DNA from: GCA-002712045 sp028112705
GTDB taxonomy: Bacteria > Pseudomonadota > Alphaproteobacteria > Rhodobacterales > Rhodobacteraceae
Direction of reading: 5' to 3'
Assembly (NCBI GenBank): GCA_028112705.1
Contig: JAOGYN010000015.1
Coordinates: forward strand, 1 to 47,802
Length of the DNA stretch: 47,802 bases
In this document: positions 16,285 to 25,624 of the stretch, one piece after another
Layout of the letters: every line of letters starts with the position of its first letter
Numbering within the stretch: position 1 is the first letter of the stretch
Made by a program: the position numbers and the translations under genes
Notes under the pieces: model-generated
Told to the model about the DNA's origin: nothing
Databases searched by the model: none
The model's input: the letters and a program-made list of their open reading frames with translations, nothing else

Positions 16285-18249
16285 ATGGAAAAAGATCTTT
16301 TATCCAATAAAAAAACTGATAATTATGACGCTTCATCAATTGAAGTTTTAGAGGGGTTGGAACCGGTACGGAAGCGACCTGGAATGTATATCGGTGGAAC
16401 GGATGAAAGAGCACTACACCACCTAGTTGCAGAGATTCTTGATAATTCAATGGACGAAGCTGTAGCGGGACACGCTACTAGAATAGAAATTGAACTAACC
16501 AGCGATTACTTTATGATTATTAAAGATAATGGTCGTGGAATTCCGATTGATCCACACCCAAAATTTCCTGAAAAGTCAGCATTAGAAGTTATACTTTGCA
16601 CCTTACATTCAGGTGGAAAATTTAATGACAAGGTCTATCAAACTTCTGGGGGTTTACATGGAGTTGGAGCATCAGTTGTCAATGCTTTATCTGACACACT
16701 ACTAGTTGAAGTTTCAAAAAATAAAGAAACCTATGAGCAAGAATTTTCCAGAGGAATTCCACTCGGACCAGTGAGGAAAATCGGAGGTACTAATAATAAA
16801 AGAGGGACTATAATAAAGTTTCATCCAGATCCTGAAATTTTTGGCAATCATAAATTTAAACCAAAACGTTTGATTTCTATGGCGAGATCAAAAGCGTATT
16901 TATTTAGCGGTGTTGAAATAAAATGGAAATCAGAAATTGATGATGGTGAAACACCTCTACAAGCCACATTTCACTTTCCTGGGGGATTATCAGATTATTT
17001 AAACGAGCGCTTAGGAGTTTCCTCAACTTATGCAGACACCCCTTTTCATGGAAAAGTAAAGTTTTCAGAAAAATTTCAATCAAACAAAGTAGGTTCAGTT
17101 GAATGGGCAGTAAATTGGACCCCATCACAAGATGGGTTCATTCAATCTTACTGTAACACAGTACCCACCCCAGAGGGTGGAACCCATGAAACTGGCTTTT
17201 GGTCAGCAATTCTTAAAGGAGTTCGAGCATACGGTGAGCTAGTAAATAATAAAAAAGCACAAAATATTATTAAAGATGATATTACAAATGGTGGATGCGC
17301 TTTGGTGAGTTGTTTTATAAGTGAGCCAGAATTTGTTGGTCAAACAAAAGATAGGTTGGCCACTGTAGAGGCATCTAAATTAGTTGAAACCTCTATCCGA
17401 GATCATTTTGACAACTGGTTAGCATCCGATAACAAAGCTGCTGGAGCTATATTAGACTATTTAATTTTAAGGTCAGAAGAAAGATTAAAAAGGCGCCAAG
17501 AGAAAGAAACAGCCAGAAAATCAGCTACAAAAAAAATGCGCCTTCCAGGAAAGTTAGTGGATTGTTCATCCTCAAAACGAGAAGGGACGGAATTATTTAT
17601 TGTTGAAGGCGACAGTGCAGGCGGTTCAGCAAAAATGGCTAGAGATCGCAAAACTCAAGCATTGCTTCCATTACGCGGTAAAATTCTCAATGTCTTAGGA
17701 GCTGCATCCTCTAAAATAAATACAAACAATGAAATCAGTGACCTTTGCCAGGCTTTAGGTGTTAATATGGGATCTAAATTTAACATCGATGATTTAAGGT
17801 ATGAAAAAGTTATTATTATGACAGATGCCGATGTTGATGGTGCCCATATTGCTAGTCTTCTTATGACATTTTTTTTCACACAAATGCGTCCAATGATTGA
17901 CAAAGGGCACTTATTTTTAGCCTGTCCCCCACTTTTTAGATTAACACAAGGCGCAAAACGAGTTTATTGCATAGATGAGAGTGAAAAAAATAATCATCTC
18001 AAAGATGGACTGGGAGGTAAGGGTCGTATTGATGTTTCAAGGTTTAAAGGTTTGGGTGAGATGGATGCAAAAGATTTAAAAGAGACGACAATGAACATTT
18101 TAACCAGGAAACTAATTAAGGTACAAATTGACGATGAAGAACCTGGAGAAACTGACAGATTAGTGGAACAATTAATGGGCAAAAAACCTGAGGCAAGATA
18201 TGAATACATTCAAGAAAATGCTCGATTTGTAGAAGAGTTAGATATATAA
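16285..18249 (+). CDS. parE: DNA topoisomerase IV subunit B
   Basis: A 654-residue type II topoisomerase ATPase subunit, the partner of ParC in decatenating sister chromosomes. The GHKL ATPase domain is at the N-terminus (VRKRPGMYIGG, EILDNSMDEAV, KDNGRGIP). The transducer follows, with FVGQTKDRLATVEAS. The Toprim domain has EGDSAGGSAKMARDRKTQA and the metal-binding DADVDGAHI. ParE is preferred to GyrB because of the overall length and the RLATVEAS type of switch region, which follows alphaproteobacterial ParE. parC is not in the window. The last bases are convergent with an Ldh-family gene, with a 14-base palindrome at the junction. Confidence 0.92.
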   Translation: MEKDLLSNKKTDNYDASSIEVLEGLEPVRKRPGMYIGGTDERALHHLVAEILDNSMDEAVAGHATRIEIELTSDYFMIIKDNGRGIPIDPHPKFPEKSALEVILCTLHSGGKFNDKVYQTSGGLHGVGASVVNALSDTLLVEVSKNKETYEQEFSRGIPLGPVRKIGGTNNKRGTIIKFHPDPEIFGNHKFKPKRLISMARSKAYLFSGVEIKWKSEIDDGETPLQATFHFPGGLSDYLNERLGVSSTYADTPFHGKVKFSEKFQSNKVGSVEWAVNWTPSQDGFIQSYCNTVPTPEGGTHETGFWSAILKGVRAYGELVNNKKAQNIIKDDITNGGCALVSCFISEPEFVGQTKDRLATVEASKLVETSIRDHFDNWLASDNKAAGAILDYLILRSEERLKRRQEKETARKSATKKMRLPGKLVDCSSSKREGTELFIVEGDSAGGSAKMARDRKTQALLPLRGKILNVLGAASSKINTNNEISDLCQALGVNMGSKFNIDDLRYEKVIIMTDADVDGAHIASLLMTFFFTQMRPMIDKGHLFLACPPLFRLTQGAKRVYCIDESEKNNHLKDGLGGKGRIDVSRFKGLGEMDAKDLKETTMNILTRKLIKVQIDDEEPGETDRLVEQLMGKKPEARYEYIQENARFVEELDI

Positions 18250-18252
18250 TTG

Positions 18253-18266
18253 TTGAGTTAACTCAA
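18253..18266. repeat. Perfect 14-base palindrome between convergent parE and Ldh-family genes
   Basis: TTGAGTTAACTCAA lies three bases after the parE stop codon and overlaps the stop codon of the opposite gene. It could act as a small bidirectional terminator stem or a protein-binding site. There is no T-run on either side, so terminator activity is doubtful. Confidence 0.35.
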
Positions 18267-19244
18267 TTCTAGTACTCTCGCCCATGTCATACTATCAATC
18301 TCAACTGGATCGTTATAAACTAAACTGTCACCTGGCAATCTTGCATTCTCTTCCTCATTAACCGCAGTTTGTACCCGCTTAATTCTATCCCAAAAATCAT
18401 TTTCTGTAAAAACAGTAGGATCAATTAAAATATATGTTTGACCAAGATCATGTGGGGGACCAGTTTTTTCTTTTAATCCTTTGACGTCCAGTGAAGTGAC
18501 AGAACCAGTTAGAGCAGCAGCCATAACCTCAACCATAAGTCCAAAACCCCAACCTTTATATCCACCTGTTGATACTAAAGAACCCTTTAAAGCTTCGCTC
18601 GGATTAGATGTAGGGTCCCCTCTTGAATCAACAGCCCATCCAAGTGGAATAGCTTCCCCTGCAGCCTTAGCTTTTGTAATTTTACCTAGTGCGACTGCAC
18701 TAGTGGATTGATCAAATTGAAATAGGATTCCGCCACCTTTTTTTGGTACAGACATAGCAATTGGGTTCGTACCTAACACTGGTTTTTTTCCACCTGGAGG
18801 TGCAACTACAGATGAAGCATTAGCAAATCCAATACCGACAAATCCACTTTCAGCAATTTGTTTTGTGAAAAACCCAAGTGAAGTACATGTATGGGCATGC
18901 GCAATCCCCAGAAGAGCAATTCCATTTTCCGTTGCTGCCTTGATTGCATTTGGTAACCCTATACAAAATGCAGCTTGGGAAAATCCATACTTTGCATCTA
19001 CTAAAACTGACCCAGGTTTAGGTTTAAAAACCTCAGGTATAGCTTTTCCATTTACCCGACCAGATAAAAGTTGCATGCAGTAGCTTTCTAAATAATAAAG
19101 TCCACAGATCAAATTTCCTGTTGCCTCCGCCAAACGCACAGCTTTTGCAACTTCTTTAGCCACCCATTCTTCGGCTCCATGACTAATCAAAGCGGCCGTT
19201 GTTCTTTTCTCAATCTCACTCAAGCTAACTATTGTTTTACTCAT
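18258..19244 (-). CDS. Ldh family NAD(P)-dependent oxidoreductase (malate/L-lactate dehydrogenase fold)
   Basis: A 328-residue member of the malate/L-lactate dehydrogenase superfamily that is unrelated to classical Rossmann dehydrogenases. Family marks are the early AVRLAEATGN helix, GIAHAHTCTSLGFF, NASSVVAPPGGKKPVLGTNPIAM (near residue 143) and the late STGGYKGWGFGLMVEVMAA. Members reduce 2-oxoacids or cyclic imines: sulfolactate, ureidoglycolate, malate or delta1-piperideine-2-carboxylate. The substrate cannot be assigned. It is convergent with parE and lies 45 bases after the ABC-F gene on the same strand. Confidence 0.85.
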   Translation of the reverse strand: MSKTIVSLSEIEKRTTAALISHGAEEWVAKEVAKAVRLAEATGNLICGLYYLESYCMQLLSGRVNGKAIPEVFKPKPGSVLVDAKYGFSQAAFCIGLPNAIKAATENGIALLGIAHAHTCTSLGFFTKQIAESGFVGIGFANASSVVAPPGGKKPVLGTNPIAMSVPKKGGGILFQFDQSTSAVALGKITKAKAAGEAIPLGWAVDSRGDPTSNPSEALKGSLVSTGGYKGWGFGLMVEVMAAALTGSVTSLDVKGLKEKTGPPHDLGQTYILIDPTVFTENDFWDRIKRVQTAVNEEENARLPGDSLVYNDPVEIDSMTWARVLELS

Positions 19245-19289
19245 TTTATCAAATTACACCTTTTCTGTCAAAAACTCATCAAATTAAAC

Positions 19290-21104
19290 TTATTTTTTTT
19301 CTGAAAGCTCTTCAAGATTCAACCATTCTGTTTCCAGAAAAGCTAATTTTTTTTGTAAAAGACCTAAGGCCTTACTTAATTTTAGAAATTTATCAGGGTA
19401 ATTAGTGTATATATCAGCATCCGATAAAATCGTTTCTACTTCTAAGATTTTTACACTTAATTTATTAATTTCAATTGGCAACTCTTTTAACCTATGTAGT
19501 TGCGTAAAACTTAAAATTTCAGGCTTGTTTCTATCTTTGATATTATGTCTAAAAGAGGGATCATTCTTTGACTTAGTATTGTGCTTATCTTGGACAGCGG
19601 TTTTTTGAAAAAAATAATCTGACCATCCACCATTATACTCCTCTACCATGCCATCACCATTCATAACTAATGTTTTAGTCGAAATTCTATTAATAAAATC
19701 TCGATCGTGGCTAACTAGCAGAACAGTGCCAGAATAATCATCTAAAACTTCCTGAAGAAGGTCCAAAGTTTCCAAGTCAAAATCATTTGTTGGTTCATCC
19801 AAAATCAATAAATTACTAGTTTTTGATAATATTTTTGCAAGAACTAAACGAGCTTTTTCTCCACCTGAGAGAGACTTAACAGGCATTCGCGCCTGAGATT
19901 CCAAAAATAAAAAATCTTTTAAATATCCTACCACATGACGCGGGCTACCCCTTACCATAATTTGATCAGAGGTGCCTGAAATTCCCAACTCAGGATCACT
20001 TGTTAAATTTTCCCATAATGACATCTCATGATTTAGAACATCTCTATTTTGATCAAATATTGTTTGATGCAATCCTGTTCCCAATCTGACTTTTCCAGAG
20101 TCAGGGCTTAGTTTACCAATTAACATATTAATCAGGGTCGATTTTCCAACACCATTCCTACCAACAATAGCAATACGTTCACCACGCACAATTTTAATTG
20201 AAAATTTCTGAATTATTAATTGATCTTTATATGATTTCGATATTTCTCTAGCATCAATAACTTTATGACCAGACATGACACTTGAATCTATTACAACACT
20301 TGCCACTCCTTGCCGCTTTATCTTTCCAGACTTAACCTCTCTCAAAGAATCTAATGCTCTAATCCTACCCATATTTCGCTTTCGTCTTCCTGAAATTCCC
20401 TCAATAGCCCATCGAGATTCTGCTTTAATTTTTCGATCTAATTTGTGCGATTCATTGTCTTCCTCTTGCCAAATTCTATCTCTCCAATCTTCGAATTTCA
20501 AAAATCCTAGTTCACGTCTCCTCACTATTGCTCTATCGATCCAAAAAGTTTGCTTCGTAAGATTATTTAAAAAAGTACGATCATGACTGATCACTAAATA
20601 TGCACAATGTGTAATATTTAATTTTTTCTCTAACCATAATATTCCTTCAATATCCAAATGATTAGTAGGCTCATCCAACAATAACAAATCAGGCTCTTCA
20701 GCGAACAGTTTTACTAGTGCAGCTCGTCTACGTTCACCACCTGATGAAGAAACACATTCTCTATCCAGATTTAAATTTAGACTCTCGGCTATCCTTTCAG
20801 CTTTGTAGAATTCATCAGAATTTAAGTTACAAATTGCGAAATCACCCAAAGTAGTAAAGCTCGAAAAATCAGGATCCTGCTCCATATACCCAACAGAGAC
20901 CCCTTTTGAAACCACTCTCGTTCCAGAATCTGCTTCTATTGTCCCAGCAAGAATTTTCATTAATGTGGATTTTCCAGATCCATTTCGACCGATTAATGCG
21001 GCGCGATCTCCACCCTTTATAATCATATCTAAGTTTACGAATAAAGGATCACCCCCATATGTGAGGTCAACGTCATTTAATTGTAGTAATGCATTTATGG
21101 CCAT
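19290..21104 (-). CDS. uup: ABC-F family ATPase, Uup-like
   Basis: A 604-residue soluble protein with two ABC ATPase domains and no membrane part. Domain 1 has Walker A GRNGSGKST near residue 39 and signature SSGGERRRAALV. Domain 2 has Walker A GRNGVGKST and signature LSGGEKARLVLAKIL. A charged C-terminal region (about residues 535-604) is probably a coiled coil, as in Uup. ABC-F proteins act on ribosomes or, for Uup, in ribosome assembly and genome stability. Uup is favoured over EttA by the C-terminal coiled coil. It lies 38 bases after the M20 amidohydrolase gene on the same strand. Confidence 0.88.
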   Translation of the reverse strand: MAINALLQLNDVDLTYGGDPLFVNLDMIIKGGDRAALIGRNGSGKSTLMKILAGTIEADSGTRVVSKGVSVGYMEQDPDFSSFTTLGDFAICNLNSDEFYKAERIAESLNLNLDRECVSSSGGERRRAALVKLFAEEPDLLLLDEPTNHLDIEGILWLEKKLNITHCAYLVISHDRTFLNNLTKQTFWIDRAIVRRRELGFLKFEDWRDRIWQEEDNESHKLDRKIKAESRWAIEGISGRRKRNMGRIRALDSLREVKSGKIKRQGVASVVIDSSVMSGHKVIDAREISKSYKDQLIIQKFSIKIVRGERIAIVGRNGVGKSTLINMLIGKLSPDSGKVRLGTGLHQTIFDQNRDVLNHEMSLWENLTSDPELGISGTSDQIMVRGSPRHVVGYLKDFLFLESQARMPVKSLSGGEKARLVLAKILSKTSNLLILDEPTNDFDLETLDLLQEVLDDYSGTVLLVSHDRDFINRISTKTLVMNGDGMVEEYNGGWSDYFFQKTAVQDKHNTKSKNDPSFRHNIKDRNKPEILSFTQLHRLKELPIEINKLSVKILEVETILSDADIYTNYPDKFLKLSKALGLLQKKLAFLETEWLNLEELSEKK

Positions 21105-21142
21105 TAAAATCGGCTACAATGTCCAGTAAGCGAGGTCAAGTA

Positions 21143-22315
21143 TTACAAAGAAGGTAATCTCGTTTCCACCAACTCTACCCAAAAAGATGTTCCAAAAGGT
21201 ATGGCTTCATCATTAAAATCATAGTTGGGATGGTGGAGCGACGCAGTGGTTCCATTTCCCACTCTAATATAAGCTCCAGGCCTTTCCTCTAACATATAAC
21301 TAAAATCCTCAGCACCCATAACTTGAGACGCATTATCATCAACGTTATTATCACCCGCTATTTTTTTTGCTACATTAACCATGTGGCTCGTTTCAAGTTC
21401 AGAGTTTATCATAACGGGGTAACCTCTAGCGTAATTTAAATTAACTTTAGCACCATACGTCAAAGCAGTATTTTTTATCAATTGGGTAATCTTTTCCTGC
21501 GCCATATCACGTACTTCTTTAGAAAGTGTCCTCACAGTTCCTCTAAGCTGCACTGTTTGCGGAATCACGTTATAGGAATCACTCTCAGTTCTAAAACTTG
21601 TCACAGACACGACCAAAGACTCTAGTGGATCAGTATTGCGCGATACGACAGATTGTAACGCAATTAAAATTTGCGCTCCCACTATAGTTGGATCTATTGT
21701 ATCCTGAGGCCTAGCTGCGTGGCCACCTTTTCCTTCGATATCCAATGTAAATTGATCTGCTGCAGCAAAAAAAGCACCTGATCTAATATTAAATTGTCCA
21801 ACTGGTAAGCCTGGAGCATTATGCATTCCATAAACTTCACTAATGTCAAAATCTGACATTAACCCATCATCACACATCTCCTTTGCTCCCCCACCACCCT
21901 CTTCAGCTGGTTGAAAGATAACAACAACGGTTCCATCAAAATTTCTTGTTTCTGCTAGATATTTAGCTGCACCCAACAGCATAGCAGTATGGCCATCATG
22001 TCCACAGGCATGCATTTTGCCATCATTTTTGGAACGATATTCCAAACCAGTTATCTCTTTAATAGGCAAAGCATCCATATCTGCCCTTAGTCCGATTACT
22101 TTACCTTTTGAATCACTTCTTCCTTTTATAACTGCCACTACACCTGTTCTTCCAATACCTTCCTTAACCATGTCACATCCAAATGAGTTTAGTTTCTCAC
22201 TGACAATTTTTGAGGTCCTAAACGTATCATAAAGCAACTCAGGGTTTTCATGAAAATCTCTGCGCCATTTAGTTATTTCAGCATGCATTTCCATAATTCT
22301 ATTTTTAATTGGCAT
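21143..22315 (-). CDS. M20 family amidohydrolase (hippurate hydrolase-like)
   Basis: A 390-residue zinc-type peptidase of the M20D group that removes acyl groups from amino acids. Metal-binding features are KMHACGHDGHTAML (Cys and two His), FQPAEEGGGGAKEM with the catalytic Glu, and VMGAEDFSYML near the C-terminus. GIGRTGVVAVIKG near residue 57 is typical. Likely reactions are hydrolysis of hippurate, N-acetyl-amino acids or related amides. It lies six bases after the ArgE-like gene and forms part of a run with the peptide ABC ATPase gene, so it may deacylate what that transporter brings in. Confidence 0.92.
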   Translation of the reverse strand: MPIKNRIMEMHAEITKWRRDFHENPELLYDTFRTSKIVSEKLNSFGCDMVKEGIGRTGVVAVIKGRSDSKGKVIGLRADMDALPIKEITGLEYRSKNDGKMHACGHDGHTAMLLGAAKYLAETRNFDGTVVVIFQPAEEGGGGAKEMCDDGLMSDFDISEVYGMHNAPGLPVGQFNIRSGAFFAAADQFTLDIEGKGGHAARPQDTIDPTIVGAQILIALQSVVSRNTDPLESLVVSVTSFRTESDSYNVIPQTVQLRGTVRTLSKEVRDMAQEKITQLIKNTALTYGAKVNLNYARGYPVMINSELETSHMVNVAKKIAGDNNVDDNASQVMGAEDFSYMLEERPGAYIRVGNGTTASLHHPNYDFNDEAIPFGTSFWVELVETRLPSL

Positions 22316-22321
22316 GATATT

Positions 22322-23488
22322 TTATCCTCGACAAAGATCAACTATGAGTCGATCTAAAAACGCTTCACCAGTCTCAAATTGCTTGACTGTAATAAATTCA
22401 TTGGGCTGATGGGCCTGAGCAATATCACCAGGGCCACATATAATTGATGAATAACCCTCAGCTTGAAACTGTCCCGCTTCTGTGCCGTAAGATACAACAT
22501 GCTGACCATTATCCCCAGTTAACTTTCTGACTAATGCTTCGGCCACACCATTTTCTTCTCGTTTTAAGCCAGGAACTGCATGGGCGGATTCTAATGCGAT
22601 AAAACATTCTGGGTTAATACTTTTCATACCAGCTTCGATCTCACGAACTTTGTTAGTATAGGCTTGCTTCCAATTATTAGCATCCTCATTTGGTATACAA
22701 CGAAAGCCCATTACAAAATGACAATCTTTTGCAGTAATATTATTTGCAGTACCACCTTCTATTATTCCGACATGTACTGTTGTAAACGGTGGTACAAAAC
22801 TTGAGGTTGCTTCATCCCTTTCTTTTGCCTCATTTTCAATATTCATTTGATTTGCCCACTCTATTAGTTTTGCACCTTCCATTATGGCACTAACACCAAT
22901 GTGTTGAAGAGACGAATGCACTTCAAAACCACGGATATGTGTTTTGATACCTAGTCCACCCTTATGACCAGATACTGCTTTCATCATTGATGGCTCTCCA
23001 ATAATTGCCGCTGACGCTTTTGGCATTAATTTAGCCATCTCAGCTGCCATAAATGGAGCACCAATGCACCCAACTTCCTCATCATAAGACAGTGCTATTT
23101 GAATAGGTCTTTTAATTCCTTTTTTTAGTGCCTTAGGAATAGTTGCCAAAGCCAGAGCATCAAAACCCTTCATGTCACAGGTCCCACGGCCAAAAAACTT
23201 ACCATCTTTCTCTACAACTGTGAATGGATCTGTATCCCAATCCTGTCCAACAACTGGAACAACATCAGTATGACCTGATAGTATAACCCCACCATCAACC
23301 ATAGGTCCTACATTTGCATATAAGTTTGCTTTAGATTTATCCTCATTATAAACTCGTGTCGATTTTACATCATAATGGTTCAAATATTCTTCAACCCACG
23401 TAATTAATTCTAAATTACTCTCAGAGCTTACGGTAGGGAATGAAATTAATTTTTCCATAATTTCACGAGCTGACAAATCAAATGACAT
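22322..23488 (-). CDS. argE: Acetylornithine deacetylase-like M20 peptidase
   Basis: A 388-residue M20A metallopeptidase. Zinc-site motifs are LSGHTDVVPVVGQDWDTDPF, GRGTCDMKG with the bridging Asp, and YDEEVGCIGAP with the catalytic Glu. C-terminal CGPGDIAQAHQPNEFI supplies the last His. The length and these motifs fit ArgE, which deacetylates N-acetylornithine to ornithine. Many bacteria have ArgE paralogues with other N-acyl substrates, and the operon position after a peptide ABC ATPase gene and before a second M20 deacylase suggests a catabolic role. The ATG has a GGAG-like site before it. Confidence 0.85.
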   Translation of the reverse strand: MSFDLSAREIMEKLISFPTVSSESNLELITWVEEYLNHYDVKSTRVYNEDKSKANLYANVGPMVDGGVILSGHTDVVPVVGQDWDTDPFTVVEKDGKFFGRGTCDMKGFDALALATIPKALKKGIKRPIQIALSYDEEVGCIGAPFMAAEMAKLMPKASAAIIGEPSMMKAVSGHKGGLGIKTHIRGFEVHSSLQHIGVSAIMEGAKLIEWANQMNIENEAKERDEATSSFVPPFTTVHVGIIEGGTANNITAKDCHFVMGFRCIPNEDANNWKQAYTNKVREIEAGMKSINPECFIALESAHAVPGLKREENGVAEALVRKLTGDNGQHVVSYGTEAGQFQAEGYSSIICGPGDIAQAHQPNEFITVKQFETGEAFLDRLIVDLCRG

Positions 23489-23535
23489 TTTATTCTCCTA
23501 ATAAATATTACTAAAAAAAGTTACAAATCCCAACA

Positions 23536-25356
23536 TTAATATCCGCTATCAGTCGTTAAAACAAAATGACCAGGGGATACTTCGTTATATTCAGATGGCT
23601 CAGGTGAATAGCCACTGGGATGGATAGGTGAAGGAATCGGTTTAAAATTAAGATCCTTCTCCTTTTTGCGTTTTCTTGGATCTGCTATTGGAACCGCTTT
23701 CAATAATGCTTTTGTGTATGCATGTTGAGGGTTTTCAAAAACTGCGCTGCGTGAGCCAATCTCAACTATTCGACCAAGGTACATTACACCAACTCTATGG
23801 CTTACTCTTTCAACCACTGCCATGTCATGACTAATAAATAAGAAAGACAGTCCGAGTTCAGATTGAAGTTCCATCATTAGGTTAAGCACCTGTGCTTGAA
23901 CAGAAACATCTAAAGCTGAAACTGCTTCATCTGCGATAATTAATTTAGGATTTAAAGCTAACGCTCTCGCAATTGCTACTCTCTGCCTTTGACCTCCTGA
24001 TAACTCATGAGGAAATCTTCTCATAAAGCTTCGAGGCAATTCAACTCTATCAAAAAGCATTTCTATTTTTTTATTAATATCCTCGTTAATTATGTTTTTA
24101 TAATTTCTTAAAGGTTCAGCAACCTGATCATATAACTGCATTTGCGGGTTTAAAGAAGCAAAAGGGTCTTGAAATATCATTTGAATATTTAATCGAGCTT
24201 GCTGCATAGCCTTAGCTGATAACTCGAGAACTTCTTGACCATCTAAATTGACTGATCCAGCATGAGGCTCAACCAGCCTTATTAAAGCTCTGCCCGCCGT
24301 AGATTTTCCACATCCAGATTCCCCAACCAGTGAAAGTGTTTGCCCTTTATTAATAGTGAATGAAATATCTTCCACCGCATGAACCTGGGCGATAGTTCTT
24401 CTAAAAAGCCCTCCTTTTACAGGAAACCGTGCTGTCAAATTCTTTACAGTTAGAAGTGGTTCATTACTATCCTTGATTGGTACGATCGTGTCATTTTCTG
24501 TCCCAAGAAGACGCATCGGTTCTGGAAAGGCCTTGCCTTTCATTTCACCTAATTTTGGGACTGCGGCAAGTAAAGCTTTCGTATAATCATGTTGAGGGTT
24601 TTCAAAAATTTCCTCAACTGTACCTTCCTCAACTTTATTGCCTCTATACATTACGACCACTCTATCAGCCATCTGAGCCACAACTGCCATATCATGCGTG
24701 ATGAACATAACTGCCGTACCAGTTTCTCTTTTCAATCTATCCATTAAAGCTAAGATCTCTGCTTGAATAGTAACATCTAAAGCTGTGGTGGGTTCGTCTG
24801 CAATTAACAATCTTGGCTCACAGGCCATTGCCATTGCTATTACTAACCTCTGTCGCATTCCACCGGAAAGCTCGTGTGGGTATTGCTTTAATCTTTTCTC
24901 AGGCTCTGGAAGACGAACTTGTTTTAAAATCTCTAAAGCTTTTTCTATGGCTTTCTTTTTTGATAATTTTTTATGAAACCTTAGGCCCTCAGTTAGCTGT
25001 CGCTCAACAGTAAGCACAGGATTCAACGCAGTCATAGGTTCTTGGAATATCATTCCGATTTCGTTTCCTCGGATATTGCTCATTTCCTTTTGATTTGTTT
25101 CACATAAATTAATAGATTCACCAGTTTTTCTATCAAAAATTAATTCCCCACCAGTAATCTTGCCACCACCATATTCAACTAACCGCATTAAAGAGAGGGA
25201 AGAGACAGATTTGCCCGAGCCAGACTCGCCCACGACACAAACAGTTTCCCCTGGAAAAATTTCAAAAGAAACATCTTCTACACCAGTTACAGTTCCATCT
25301 TTAGTTTCAAACTGAACCTGAAGTTTTTCTACGCGAGTAATTGGATTGTCTAACAT
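23536..25356 (-). CDS. Peptide/nickel-type ABC transporter, fused double ATPase (DppD-DppF)
   Basis: A 606-residue protein with two complete ABC ATPase domains of the oligopeptide transporter type. The first has Walker A GESGSGKSV and signature LSGGMRQRLVIAMAMA. The second, from about residue 305, has GESGCGKST and LSGGQRQRVAIARALA. Each half carries the Opp/Dpp C-terminal extension (NPQHDYTKALLAAVPKLG, NPQHAYTKALLKAVP). The fusion replaces separate DppD and DppF, as in GsiA-like proteins. The genes for the binding protein and permeases lie divergently across a 268-base gap, so the transporter is split over two transcripts. The two M20 genes follow on this strand. Confidence 0.93.
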   Translation of the reverse strand: MLDNPITRVEKLQVQFETKDGTVTGVEDVSFEIFPGETVCVVGESGSGKSVSSLSLMRLVEYGGGKITGGELIFDRKTGESINLCETNQKEMSNIRGNEIGMIFQEPMTALNPVLTVERQLTEGLRFHKKLSKKKAIEKALEILKQVRLPEPEKRLKQYPHELSGGMRQRLVIAMAMACEPRLLIADEPTTALDVTIQAEILALMDRLKRETGTAVMFITHDMAVVAQMADRVVVMYRGNKVEEGTVEEIFENPQHDYTKALLAAVPKLGEMKGKAFPEPMRLLGTENDTIVPIKDSNEPLLTVKNLTARFPVKGGLFRRTIAQVHAVEDISFTINKGQTLSLVGESGCGKSTAGRALIRLVEPHAGSVNLDGQEVLELSAKAMQQARLNIQMIFQDPFASLNPQMQLYDQVAEPLRNYKNIINEDINKKIEMLFDRVELPRSFMRRFPHELSGGQRQRVAIARALALNPKLIIADEAVSALDVSVQAQVLNLMMELQSELGLSFLFISHDMAVVERVSHRVGVMYLGRIVEIGSRSAVFENPQHAYTKALLKAVPIADPRKRKKEKDLNFKPIPSPIHPSGYSPEPSEYNEVSPGHFVLTTDSGY

Positions 25357-25477
25357 GTTATTCCTCTTTGCTTGAGATTTTGATGCTATAGATAAGTTTT
25401 ATACTGTCAAATATTTAAATTTAAATAATACGATAAGACCCAAATAATTACATTGATTAAACTTTTACTTCAATAAC

Positions 25478-25487
25478 GAATGCATTC
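25478..25487. promoter_or_regulatory. Ten-base palindrome in the divergent transporter control region
   Basis: GAATGCATTC is a perfect palindrome about 140 bases before the binding-protein gene and about 120 before the fused ATPase gene. Short palindromes occur by chance in AT-rich DNA, so this is a weak candidate operator. Confidence 0.25.
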
Positions 25488-25536
25488 AGGATTTTTTACT
25501 TGCAATTCAATTAAATTTTCGTTCCTATAAGAACTT

Positions 25537-25558
25537 ATCGAACGACTTTTCGTTCGAT
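25537..25558. promoter_or_regulatory. Nine-base inverted repeat, candidate operator or hairpin
   Basis: ATCGAACGA and TCGTTCGAT form a perfect nine-base inverted repeat separated by CTTT. It lies in the gap between the divergent ATPase and binding-protein genes, 66 bases before the latter. TTTTCGTTC occurs twice nearby (about 25516 and 25547), and GTTC/GAAC at 25521 and 25531 makes a weaker dyad. The arms are richer in G+C than the surroundings. An operator for a local regulator is likely; an mRNA hairpin is possible. Confidence 0.5.
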
Positions 25559-25624
25559 TAATTAGGATTAATACAGAGGATACTGTACCATGAGGAAAAT
25601 GAGCTAAACAACAAGGAGGAAATT

